Below are positions 52,900 to 61,863 of a stretch of DNA of 64,000 nt, in pieces; position 1 is the first letter of the stretch, and the number at the start of each line of letters is the position of its first letter. Below the pieces are notes generated by a model, which worked only from the letters and a program-made list of their open reading frames with translations, made no database searches and was not told the DNA's origin. The stretch is from assembly GCF_046546515.1 (NCBI RefSeq), contig NZ_JBKHKJ010000011.1, forward strand, positions 1 through 64,000, in the 5' to 3' direction. This stretch comes from Parasediminibacterium sp046546515 (lineage in GTDB: Bacteria > Bacteroidota > Bacteroidia > Chitinophagales > Chitinophagaceae). The position numbers were made by a program, and so were the translations under genes.

Positions 52900-53952
52900 A
52901 TGATTACGTATGTTGAAGCAAGCCTTGATAAAATTTCTATCCATAAAATTGGCAACCAAGCCCAAAGTGAACCCTGCCATTTTTCCAATGCAGAAGTAAC
53001 GCTGGACGATGAATTGGTAAACCAATTCTTGAAGCAGTTTTTCCTGAACCCTTTTGAAAAAAGTGTGGAAACCTACCAGTTTTATCATTCTTCAGATAAT
53101 TTGGAACTGAATGAAATGTATCATTTTGCAACAACAGTTTTTGATGATCCCACAAGTTTCCACGAAACAAGCATACAAATTGCCAAACATTTGTACGAAG
53201 TATCGTCCCATCCCAAAATAAAATCGGGAGAGTTGTATGTGGGCTATTTTAAACAATTGCAAATTGATGGCGAATTGTTGGATGCCATTGGTTTGTTTAA
53301 ATCGGAAACAAAAGAAACTTACCTGAAAGTATATCCGCAGCAATCTAATTTCCAAGTTAGTTACGAGCAGGAAGCTATCAATATTAAAAAGCTGGACAAG
53401 GGCTGTATCATTTTCAACACGAACAAGGAAGAAGGTTTTAAAATAGCGGTGATAGACCAAACCAATAAAAGCACCGAGGCTTTGTATTGGGTAGATGAAT
53501 TTTTACGGTTGAAAGTGCGCAACGATAATTTTAGTCAAACCAAAAACACCCTAGGTATTTATAAAAACTTTGTAACCCAGCAAATGGAAAGCGAATTTGC
53601 CGTTTCCAAAACCGACCAGATAGATTTGCTGAACCGCTCCATGAAATATTTTAAGGAGAAGGATGAATTTGATTTGGACGAATTTGCCCGTGAAGTAATA
53701 GACAATACCCAAGCCATAGAATCTTTCAAAACCTACAAAAGCAACTACGAAGAAGAATTTGATACCGTTGTACCAGACTCATTCGCTATCTCCAACACAG
53801 CCGTAAAAAAACAGGCAAGGGTTTTTAAAAGCGTTTTAAAACTGGATAAAAATTTCCATATCTATATCCACGGCAATACGGAATTAATAGAACAGGGCGT
53901 TGATGAAAAAGGAAGGAAGTTTTATAAGATTTTTTATGATAATGAGATGTAG
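52900..53952 (+). CDS. Nucleoid-associated protein (NdpA/YejK-like)
   Basis: The 350-residue protein matches the 37-kDa nucleoid-associated family: an N-terminal segment with KISIHKIGN, the middle SGELYVGYFKQLQIDGELLDAIGLFKSETK region (core GELYVGYF) and the RMKYFKE-like MKYFKEKDEFDL near residue 248. NdpA-like proteins bind the nucleoid, but their role is not well defined. The whole length is intact. A dispersed element directly precedes it. Confidence 0.88.
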   Translation: MITYVEASLDKISIHKIGNQAQSEPCHFSNAEVTLDDELVNQFLKQFFLNPFEKSVETYQFYHSSDNLELNEMYHFATTVFDDPTSFHETSIQIAKHLYEVSSHPKIKSGELYVGYFKQLQIDGELLDAIGLFKSETKETYLKVYPQQSNFQVSYEQEAINIKKLDKGCIIFNTNKEEGFKIAVIDQTNKSTEALYWVDEFLRLKVRNDNFSQTKNTLGIYKNFVTQQMESEFAVSKTDQIDLLNRSMKYFKEKDEFDLDEFAREVIDNTQAIESFKTYKSNYEEEFDTVVPDSFAISNTAVKKQARVFKSVLKLDKNFHIYIHGNTELIEQGVDEKGRKFYKIFYDNEM

Positions 53953-54077
53953 GGGGAGGATTTTAATGTCGCTCCTTGCCCCCCATATTTAGGAATTTTT
54001 TATATTCGGTTACTTAACGTTTCGGCAATGCCAAATTTATAGAAATAGCCACTCGAAGTTTCTTTTGGGCAATAAAG

Positions 54078-54944
54078 CTAGTTCCCCCCAATTGGTATTT
54101 CTTCCCAAACTTGGTGCTCAGGGCTATTCCTGAACATTTCGTACCAAGACCAGTAGGTGGTTGTCCAACCAATACACCAACTAGTAAGCTGGTCTATACA
54201 ATTCAATTTTGAAAGCTCCCCACGGGGGTTCAGCATAACGCTATTTCCAAATGCTCCGTTTGCTTTTCGTTCCATTTCGCCGCTGCGCATCACGTTTTCC
54301 CCATCATGATACATGTCCCATGCCCCAAAAAGATGCAGCATTTCATGGATAATGGCACTGCCGGGCGTTAGCTGCGTTTCAGAAATCTTCTTGTATAAAA
54401 CAGCCCCTTCCACAAACCATTCTGAACCTAGCGGTGTGGACTTGGAGGCTGGCTGGGCGTAGCTGCGCCCTTGTTTATTAGCAAAAACAAGCACCACTAA
54501 GTTGTCAGCCCCGTATTGCGTTTTTAAAGAATCATACCATTGGTAAATATTGCCTATCCCTGTAGAATGCAATGCATATGATGCCCATAAGGTTTTTATT
54601 TTTTTTATCTCGCGGATAGTAGTGCCGCTTTGAATTTTTGGCACTTCAATATCTTTCTCCAAGCCTAAGTTTACCTGCTGGAATGAAGGCACAGGCTGGC
54701 GCCAATTTACGGCTTGTGCTTTTAGCCATGCCAAGCCAGCCGTTTCTTTGGCTATAACCAAATCTTTCTCTTCTTTCTGCCAAGGCGTAGTTGGCTCCGA
54801 AACAAAACAATTCACAACAACCGTTTTCCCTTTGCAAACCACTGCACTGCCATAAGGGGCATTGATATTTGTTTCTGCATCTTGCGCAAAACAATGAGTA
54901 CATGCGATGAGCAAAGAAAACAGGAGGAAGGCTAGTTGCTTAAT
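54078..54944 (-). CDS. Exported metzincin-like zinc metalloprotease
   Basis: The protein contains HEMLHLFGAWD (first His near residue 200), an HExxHxxGxxD zinc site of the metzincin type with Asp as third ligand, followed by NVMRSG, a likely Met-turn. The signal peptide is complete only if translation starts at ATT (54944-54942), giving MKQLAFLLFSLLIACTHCFAQ-like sequence with cleavage after FAQ. The next start, TTG at 54914, would leave only about ten residues before the cleavage site. The reading frame is closed by a stop just upstream, and it has no ATG. So the start is either a rare ATT or has been lost by mutation. Substrate unknown. Confidence 0.75.
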   Translation of the reverse strand: MKQLAFLLFSLLIACTHCFAQDAETNINAPYGSAVVCKGKTVVVNCFVSEPTTPWQKEEKDLVIAKETAGLAWLKAQAVNWRQPVPSFQQVNLGLEKDIEVPKIQSGTTIREIKKIKTLWASYALHSTGIGNIYQWYDSLKTQYGADNLVVLVFANKQGRSYAQPASKSTPLGSEWFVEGAVLYKKISETQLTPGSAIIHEMLHLFGAWDMYHDGENVMRSGEMERKANGAFGNSVMLNPRGELSKLNCIDQLTSWCIGWTTTYWSWYEMFRNSPEHQVWEEIPIGGN

Positions 54945-55132
54945 GAAATATTGATTTGGGGTAAGTTATTTTCGCAATGTTTGGCGGCCTACCAATTATT
55001 ACGAATTTATTAAATAATATTGCGGCCGATGAGACATCGACTGCTAGGAGTTTCAATTGCCACTCAATGCATAATCTCTACAACCTGCACAATATAACAA
55101 GCAACAAATGCTATTTTACAACCTCCATTACC

Positions 55133-55440
55133 TTAGATAACCAGTTGTTTGCCCATTGTTATCTTTTGCAGTGAGCTGTATATGTATTTGCCAACTACCA
55201 ACCCGAGGTCATTTATGTGTAAAACTGCTTGGTGCGCCCTTGGTTGTTGAGTGCCTTGTTGTGCCGTTTTTACCAACCTGCCATCTATTGTATATAAGGA
55301 CAATCTAAAAGTAGCTTGCTACCTAAATCGGTATAAGTGCCTATACTAACCGAGGCATTTGCAGCCCCATAATAGAACTGTGCCTTGGCAAAAGTGAATA
55401 CAAAAAAGCAAAAAGCAGCTAGTAATAAATTTTTCTTCAT
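55133..55440 (-). pseudogene. Broken miniature T9SS cargo gene (signal peptide plus sorting domain)
   Basis: The minus strand starts with a clear signal peptide (MKKNLLLAAFCFFVFTFAKA) and about 25 mature residues, then stops at TAG after 51 codons. In another frame, beginning near the T-run at 55303-55307, lies LSLYTIDGRLVKTAQQ, followed by a sequence ending GKQLVI, which is a type IX secretion type A C-terminal sorting domain. One frame correction joins the two into a protein of about 102 residues. It is either a decayed remnant of a larger secreted protein with its centre deleted, or a very short cargo with a frameshift. Confidence 0.65.
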
Positions 55441-55506
55441 CTTGGTGAGTTATTTTGATAAATGTATAAGCAATATTAGTAAAAAAATGATGTATTAGTT
55501 GTTTGG

Positions 55507-56115
55507 TGCATAAAAGTTTTTCGCTTGGGCTGCCTTTTTTAATTTGTACTGAAAAGTGCCCTAATTTATAAAAACCTTATCTTTGTTGTATAAATGCACT
55601 TGATACAAAGCATTTACAAAGCTAGTGCCAAAGCATCAGAATCGTAGGTCTTTTTTTACTAATATTAAAATAGTAGTTTCTAAAAATTTGGGTATTATAA
55701 TTCCTTATCAATAAATTATCACTTTATAATCATAAAATGATTAGTTTACTATCAGTTTCTTATCAATAAATAATTAATAAATGATAGTAAATTATCATAA
55801 AATAACACGTTTTTTCTGCTAAAAATTCGCTAATATTATTGATAATCAATCCTTTACAAAAATTGCGAGGATTTTTAAAAAAAATCAGAAACGGCATAAA
55901 AGGCCTAAAATTGGCAAAACTGAAACTATTTTAATAAAACCCAAAGCAAAAGTAATAGTATAAAAATTGTATAAATGTCCTCGTTTTACCCTCTCCCTGC
56001 TTGCCCCCTTTCCCGTGCAAGAGTTTGTCTCTACCTTTCTGGATAAGTGGGGCTGGATGGTAGCAGGGTTGGGCTAGGGTGAATTTTTACTAAAAAAGCT
56101 AAAAACTTTTATGCA
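55507..56115. repeat. 15-bp inverted repeats bounding AT-rich region
   Basis: TGCATAAAAGTTTTT at 55507-55521 recurs as its exact reverse complement at 56101-56115. The 580 bases between carry no coding region over 60 codons, are strongly AT-rich, and include an operator-like cluster at 55705-55797. The region lies directly in front of rpoC, in the 0.8-kb noncoding stretch that begins at 55441. Confidence 0.55.
55705..55797. promoter_or_regulatory. Cluster of TTATCA/TGATA half-sites
   Basis: TTATCA or TATCA occurs at 55705, 55716, 55750, 55760 and 55792, with an inverted TGATA at 55782. The layout resembles the TTGTAATAA arrays but the sequence differs. A regulator's binding site or simple AT-rich drift are both possible. 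Confidence 0.35.
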
Positions 56116-56234
56116 CACGTTGTTTTTTGTTGCATAATTCCAATTATACCGACTAAAACTGTAATTCCATGTCCCCAATACGAAATATTTTAATCCTAAC
56201 AAAATTTTACTTTTTATTTTCAAGTTTCATCCCG

Positions 56235-56242
56235 TACCTTTG
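56235..56242 (+). promoter_or_regulatory. -7 element of rpoC promoter
   Basis: TACCTTTG matches TAnnTTTG exactly, about 80 bases before the RpoC start. This supports transcription of rpoC from its own promoter, independent of rpoB. A clear TTG at -33 was not seen. Confidence 0.6.
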
Positions 56243-56323
56243 CCGACCTAATCATTTTTGGGAGTAGTGTGCGTTTGTGCTATTGCCCAAAATATATTCA
56301 GCAAAAAAATTGCAATTTTAGAT

Positions 56324-59300
56324 ATGGCTATTAAAAGAGACAATCGTCCCAAATCAACTTTTTCTCAAATCACCATTAGCCTGGCATCTCCCGACAGCAT
56401 CTTAGAAAGAAGCTTTGGCGAGGTATTGAAACCAGAAACCATCAACTACAGGACGTATAAGCCTGAGCGTGATGGGCTTTTTTGTGAGCGTATTTTTGGC
56501 CCAGTAAAGGACTACGAATGTGCGTGCGGCAAATACAAGCGTATCCGGTACAAGGGTATTGTTTGCGACCGTTGCGGCGTGGAGGTTACGGAGAAAAAAG
56601 TGCGCCGTGAGCGTTTGGGGCATATCAAGCTGGTAGTGCCTGTGGTGCATATCTGGTATTTTAAAAGCCTTCCAAATAAAATTGGCTACCTGCTAGGCAT
56701 GAGTTCTAAGAAATTGGAAAGCATTGTTTACTACGAAAGATACGTGGTATTGCAAGGTGGCGTAAAAGAAAGTTTGTCCCCGGGCGACTTGCTTACTGAA
56801 GAAGAATATTTAGATATATTAGATACTCTACCAAAAGACAACCAGTTTTTGCCTGACGAAGACCCACAGAAATTTATTTCTAAAATGGGGGCAGAAGCGG
56901 TGCAAGGCTTATTGGAAAGGTTAGACCTAGACGAGCTTAGCTTCTCGTTGCGTAATGCAGCAGCCAACGAAACATCTCAACAACGTAAAGCAGATGCCTT
57001 GAAGCGTTTGAGCGTTGTGGAAGGTTTCCGTGACAGTGCCGACCGTATTGCCAATCGACCTGAGTGGATGGTAATGCAATACATCCCGGTTATACCTCCA
57101 GAATTGCGCCCATTGGTGCCTTTGGATGGTGGCCGTTTTGCATCATCTGATTTGAACGATTTATACCGCCGTGTTATTATCCGTAATAACCGTTTGAAGC
57201 GTTTGTTGGAAATTAAAGCCCCCGAAGTAATCTTGCGTAATGAAAAACGTATGTTGCAAGAGGCTATCGATAGCTTGTTTGATAACAGCCGTAAGTCTAA
57301 TGCTGTAAAAGCAGAAGGCGGGCGTGCCTTGAAATCATTAAGCGATGTGCTGAAAGGCAAGCAAGGTCGTTTCCGTCAGAATTTGTTGGGTAAACGTGTT
57401 GATTACTCAGGTCGTTCTGTAATTGTGGTAGGGCCAGAACTGAAAATGCACGAGTGTGGGTTGCCAAAAGATATGGCTGCCGAGCTTTTCAAACCATTCG
57501 TTATTAGGAAACTGATAGAAAGGGGCATTGTAAAAACCGTAAAGTCTGCCAAGAAATTAGTAGACAGGAAAGAAAATGTTATCTGGGATATTCTTGAAAA
57601 TATATTGAAAGGTCATCCTATCTTATTGAATAGAGCCCCTACATTGCACCGTTTGTCTATCCAATCTTTCCAACCTAAGTTGGTAGAAGGTAAGGCAATC
57701 CAATTGCACCCATTGGTTACTGCATCTTTCAATGCGGATTTCGATGGTGACCAAATGGCGGTTCACGTTCCTTTGAGCAATGCTGCTATTTTGGAAGCAC
57801 AGCTATTAATGTTGTCTTCCCACAATATCCTTAACCCGCAGAATGGAACGCCTATCACCCTTCCTTCACAGGACATGGTACTCGGCTTGTATTACATTAC
57901 CAAGGGTAAAGTATCAACGCCAGAAGAGCCTATCAAAGGCGGCGGCATGACCTTCTACAGCATTGAAGAAGCAATCATTGCTTACAATGAAGGCGTAGTT
58001 GATTTGCACGCAAACATTAAAGTAAGGACAAACGTTCGTGAAAAAGGCGTTTTGGTGCGTAAAATAGTAGACACAACTTTAGGTAGGGTTTTGTTCAACC
58101 AGTTTGTACCTGCGGAAGTAGGTTATGTAAACCAACTGTTGACTAAAAAGAGCTTGAGGGAAATTATTGGTAACATCATCAAGATTACCAATGTACCTAA
58201 AACAGCCCAGTTCTTGGACGAGATTAAAACACTCGGTTTCCGCATGGCCTTCCGTGGTGGTTTGAGCTTCAGTGTTAATGACCTGATTGTTCCTGAAATG
58301 AAATTCCAATTATTGGAAAACGCCAAAGTAGAAGTAGAAGAGGTTTGGGAAAGCTACAACATGGGCTTGATTACCAATAACGAGCGTTACAATCAGGTTA
58401 TTGATATTTGGGGTCGTGTGGATATGCGCATTACCGAAACCCTTATCAGGGAAATGGCAACCGACAAGCAAGGCTTCAACTCTGTTTACATGATGCTTGA
58501 CAGTGGTGCCCGTGGTAGCAAAACACAAGTAAAACAGTTGGTAGGTATCCGGGGGTTGATGGCCAAGCCTCGTAAAAGCGGCAGCAGCGGCAGCGAGGTA
58601 ATTGAAAACCCTATCTTGTCAAACTTTAAAAGTGGCCTGAATGTATTGGACTATTTTATCTCTACCCACGGTGCGAGAAAAGGTTTGGCGGATACGGCTT
58701 TGAAAACAGCAGATGCAGGTTACTTGACCCGTCGTTTGGTGGATGTAGCTCAAGACGTAGTAATTGCAGAAGAAGATTGTGGTACACTTCGTGGTATTGC
58801 CATCACTGCTTTGAAAGACAATGAGGACATCATCGAGCCAATTTCCGATAGGATTGAAGGCCGTACTTCATTGCACGATGTATTGGATCCAATTTCAAAT
58901 GAAGTTATTTGTGTTGCAGGCGTAGAAATAAGCCACGACACAGCAGTAGCAATAGAAGAAGCTGGTATAGAAACTGTAGAAATACGTTCTGTATTGACTT
59001 GCGAAGCAAAAAGAGGTGTTTGCGTAAGGTGCTATGGTAAAAACTTGGCAACAGGTTATTTGGCTCAGCGTGGTGATGCAGTAGGTATTATTGCTGCACA
59101 ATCCATCGGTGAACCGGGTACACAGCTTACCCTCCGTACTTTCCACGTGGGTGGTGTGGCTGGTAGTGCATCTATTGAAAGTTCATTGAACGCTAAGTTT
59201 GATGGTACTATCCAATTTGATGGCTTGCGTACAGTAACTGCCCTTAACAACGAAGGCAATAAAGTACAAGTAGTAATAGGCCGTACGGGTGAGGTAAGGA

Positions 59301-60607
59301 TAATGGACGTGAAAAACGACCGTTTGTTGATTACCAACAACGTTCCTTATGGTTCTACACTACAAGTAAAAGATGGCCACCAGATTACCAAGGGCGAAGT
59401 GATTTGTACTTGGGATCCGTTCAACAACGTAATCGTTGCAGAACAAGCGGGTACTATCAGGTTCGATGCGGTATTGGATGGTATTACCTTCCGTGAGGAA
59501 AGTGACGAGCAAACTGGCCACCGAGAAAAAGTGGTAATAGAAACAAAAGATAAAACCAAAATCCCTACTATCATTGTTGATGGAAAAGATTCTAAGCACT
59601 ATAACTTACCTGTTGGTAGCCACATTGCGATAGAAGAAGGGGAGGAAGTAAAAGCAGGGCAGATATTGGTAAAAATACCTCGTGTACTTGGTAAGCTTCG
59701 TGATATCACGGGTGGTCTTCCAAGGGTAACCGAGTTGTTTGAAGCAAGGAACCCTGGTAACCCAGCTACTGTTTGCGAAATTGATGGCGTGGTAACGTTT
59801 GGTAACATCAAGCGCGGTAACCGTGAAATTTCTGTAGAAAGCAAGGATGGTGTTATCAAGAAATACTTGGTGCCATTGTCTCGTCAAATCTTGGTACAAG
59901 ATGCCGATTTCGTAAAAGCAGGTGCGCCATTGTCTGACGGGCAAATTGCCCCGGCTGATATATTGAGCATTAAAGGCCCGTTTGCCGTACAGGAATACGT
60001 TGTAAATGAAATACAGGAAGTATATCGTTTGCAAGGTGTAAAAATCAACGACAAGCACGTTGAAGTGATTGTACGCCAAATGATGAAGAAAGTAGAAATT
60101 GTTGAAGCTGGCGATACCAAATTCTTAGAGGAGGATTTAGAAGATAAATTCGACTTTATAGATGAAAACGACCGTATTTTTGATAAGAAGGTAGTAACTA
60201 TACCGGGCGAAAGCACAAGATTCAGGGCTGGCCAAATTATCACGGTGCGTGAATTGAGGGAAGAAAACTCTATCCTCCGCAGGGCAGACAAGAAACTGGT
60301 TGAAATACGCGATGCAAGGCCCGCCACGGCTCAACCAGTGTTGCTAGGTATCACTAAGGCATCTCTAGGCGTGCAAAGCTGGATTTCAGCCGCATCGTTC
60401 CAGGAAACAACCAAGGTACTTAGCACCGCCGCCATCCAAGGCAAGGCAGACTTTATGCTAGGCCTGAAAGAAAACGTAATCACCGGTCACCTCATACCAG
60501 CCGGTACAGGTATGCGTGAGTTCGACAACATCATTGTAGGCAGCAAGGAAGAATACGACTTGTTGGCCGCCACCCGTGAGTTGATGACTTTTGATGAAGA
60601 CGAGTGA
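56324..60607 (+). CDS. rpoC: DNA-directed RNA polymerase beta-prime subunit
   Basis: The 1428-residue protein starts at the ATG at 56324 (MAIKRDNRPKSTFSQITI), the conserved Bacteroidota N-terminus; an open frame 22 codons upstream is not used. It contains the N-terminal zinc ribbon CACGKYKRIRYKGIVCDRC, the catalytic NADFDGDQM (470-478) and the second zinc site with CEAKRGVCVRC. Length is standard. The usual upstream neighbour rpoB and the rplKAJL genes are absent here; a metzincin, a pseudogene and a long AT-rich region take their place. A terminator follows. Confidence 0.97.
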   Translation: MAIKRDNRPKSTFSQITISLASPDSILERSFGEVLKPETINYRTYKPERDGLFCERIFGPVKDYECACGKYKRIRYKGIVCDRCGVEVTEKKVRRERLGHIKLVVPVVHIWYFKSLPNKIGYLLGMSSKKLESIVYYERYVVLQGGVKESLSPGDLLTEEEYLDILDTLPKDNQFLPDEDPQKFISKMGAEAVQGLLERLDLDELSFSLRNAAANETSQQRKADALKRLSVVEGFRDSADRIANRPEWMVMQYIPVIPPELRPLVPLDGGRFASSDLNDLYRRVIIRNNRLKRLLEIKAPEVILRNEKRMLQEAIDSLFDNSRKSNAVKAEGGRALKSLSDVLKGKQGRFRQNLLGKRVDYSGRSVIVVGPELKMHECGLPKDMAAELFKPFVIRKLIERGIVKTVKSAKKLVDRKENVIWDILENILKGHPILLNRAPTLHRLSIQSFQPKLVEGKAIQLHPLVTASFNADFDGDQMAVHVPLSNAAILEAQLLMLSSHNILNPQNGTPITLPSQDMVLGLYYITKGKVSTPEEPIKGGGMTFYSIEEAIIAYNEGVVDLHANIKVRTNVREKGVLVRKIVDTTLGRVLFNQFVPAEVGYVNQLLTKKSLREIIGNIIKITNVPKTAQFLDEIKTLGFRMAFRGGLSFSVNDLIVPEMKFQLLENAKVEVEEVWESYNMGLITNNERYNQVIDIWGRVDMRITETLIREMATDKQGFNSVYMMLDSGARGSKTQVKQLVGIRGLMAKPRKSGSSGSEVIENPILSNFKSGLNVLDYFISTHGARKGLADTALKTADAGYLTRRLVDVAQDVVIAEEDCGTLRGIAITALKDNEDIIEPISDRIEGRTSLHDVLDPISNEVICVAGVEISHDTAVAIEEAGIETVEIRSVLTCEAKRGVCVRCYGKNLATGYLAQRGDAVGIIAAQSIGEPGTQLTLRTFHVGGVAGSASIESSLNAKFDGTIQFDGLRTVTALNNEGNKVQVVIGRTGEVRIMDVKNDRLLITNNVPYGSTLQVKDGHQITKGEVICTWDPFNNVIVAEQAGTIRFDAVLDGITFREESDEQTGHREKVVIETKDKTKIPTIIVDGKDSKHYNLPVGSHIAIEEGEEVKAGQILVKIPRVLGKLRDITGGLPRVTELFEARNPGNPATVCEIDGVVTFGNIKRGNREISVESKDGVIKKYLVPLSRQILVQDADFVKAGAPLSDGQIAPADILSIKGPFAVQEYVVNEIQEVYRLQGVKINDKHVEVIVRQMMKKVEIVEAGDTKFLEEDLEDKFDFIDENDRIFDKKVVTIPGESTRFRAGQIITVRELREENSILRRADKKLVEIRDARPATAQPVLLGITKASLGVQSWISAASFQETTKVLSTAAIQGKADFMLGLKENVITGHLIPAGTGMREFDNIIVGSKEEYDLLAATRELMTFDEDE

Positions 60608-60632
60608 TTAAATGGTTAGTTTAGATATATTG

Positions 60633-60666
60633 AAAAAGGCCGCTTCGTGAGAATGCGGCCTTTTTT
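60633..60666 (+). terminator. Rho-independent terminator after rpoC
   Basis: AAAAAGGCCGC pairs with GCGGCCTTTTTT around an 11-base loop. A six-T run follows. Confidence 0.93.
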
Positions 60667-60694
60667 GGTATAGATGGAAGAATTATGTCTAAAT

Positions 60695-60830
60695 ACTGCT
60701 GACGAATAGAACAATTCGAATGGCACAAGCGGCACGCTTGCGCCAGCAAGAGAACAAAGCGAATACCAGTTATAAACTGGCTTACTATATAGACACCTTC
60801 GAGACTTAGTGTCTTTGTGGCAAAGAAATA
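60695..60830. repeat. Short diverged repeat fragments downstream of rpoC
   Basis: The gap between the convergent rpoC and EamA genes contains GGCACAAGCGGCACGCTTGCGCC and TTAGTGTCTTTGTGGCAAAG, related to the dispersed CACAAAGG elements, and an inverted CCAGT/ACTGG pair. No coding region is seen. Confidence 0.35.
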
Positions 60831-60838
60831 CCTGCATC

Positions 60839-61759
60839 TTATCCCTTTCTTGAAAAATTTGCTATCGCCAAGCCAATAATCACCACCAGCCCACTAATTA
60901 ATTGTATAAGCATAAATTGCTCATGCAATAAAAATACCGCTTCTATGGTGCTGAAAATGGGTATCAAGTTGCCAAACAAAACGGTGCGGCTTGGGCCAAT
61001 AAGCAAGATAGATTTGTTCCAGAACAAGTAAGCCCCAAAGGAGCACCCAATGCTTAAATAGGCGATAGAGCCAACAACGCTTTGCGTCCAAATAGTAGAC
61101 TGGGTGGTTAGCAATGCTTCAACAATAAACATGGGTACCAGCATACAAACCCCAAGTACAAAACCCACGAACAAAAAATTGATATTGGAAATGCCTGTTG
61201 GTTTGTGCTTGGCCAAATTGTTATAAATGGAAAAGGAAAACGCCCCTAGCATGGCAAACAAATCGCCGGAGGAAAAATGAAAATGAAGCAATACTTGCCA
61301 GCTTCCTTTGGAGAGCAGCAACAACACCCCTAAAAAGCAAATGACCATGCCCAACAACTTGCCCGCACTTATTTTTTCATTAAAAAACAATGCGCCAATG
61401 GCCACTGCAAAAATGGGCGCAGAGGTAGTGCCAATCAATGCAAGGTTAATGGCCGAAGTGTAATGCCCCGCTACATAGAGGAACACATTGTAGAATGTAA
61501 AGCCTGTTAAAGCTATACAGAAAAAGTAGGCTTTGTGTTGCAGCACAATGGCTTTTTCTGCTTTAAAAGAAGGCCATGCAAAAGGCGCAATAAACAAAGT
61601 GGCAAAAAACCAGCGGTAAAATGCCAAGCTTACAGGCGGCATTTTAGAAGATATGCCACGGGCAATAATGAAATTGCCCGACCATATTATTGCCGCCAGT
61701 ATCGCCAGCAAAATGCCCATTGTATTGGCAGAATACCGCTTAGGTTGGGTTATGTTCAA
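60839..61759 (-). CDS. EamA/DMT-family transporter
   Basis: The 306-residue protein has ten hydrophobic segments arranged as two EamA repeats (about 15-140 and 165-300), with GNFIIARG near the first helix and an inverted half near LFGNLIPIFSTIEAVFLL. It is predicted to export a metabolite or drug across the inner membrane. The start may be the ATG at 61759 or a methionine 13 codons inside (MGILLAIL). It is convergent with rpoC. Confidence 0.92.
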   Translation of the reverse strand: MNITQPKRYSANTMGILLAILAAIIWSGNFIIARGISSKMPPVSLAFYRWFFATLFIAPFAWPSFKAEKAIVLQHKAYFFCIALTGFTFYNVFLYVAGHYTSAINLALIGTTSAPIFAVAIGALFFNEKISAGKLLGMVICFLGVLLLLSKGSWQVLLHFHFSSGDLFAMLGAFSFSIYNNLAKHKPTGISNINFLFVGFVLGVCMLVPMFIVEALLTTQSTIWTQSVVGSIAYLSIGCSFGAYLFWNKSILLIGPSRTVLFGNLIPIFSTIEAVFLLHEQFMLIQLISGLVVIIGLAIANFSRKG

Positions 61760-61863
61760 TTGATTTAAATATTTTAAATGCTACCTGCATAGAGTGGCTC
61801 ACCCTGACATCCGCTTCAATAATCCCCCTTTAGGAGCTAGGGGTTTTCGTTTGTCCCTAGGGG

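Noticed and set aside
54977..55174. Plus-strand 65-codon frame
   Set aside because: It runs antisense to the T9SS remnant and has no coding features.
55680..55870. Replication origin
   Set aside because: The AT-rich region has no DnaA boxes matching TTATNCACA and no dnaA or related gene; the TTATCA copies do not match.
56258..56323. N-terminal extension of RpoC
   Set aside because: The extension does not match the conserved RpoC N-terminus, which begins at MAIKRD (56324).
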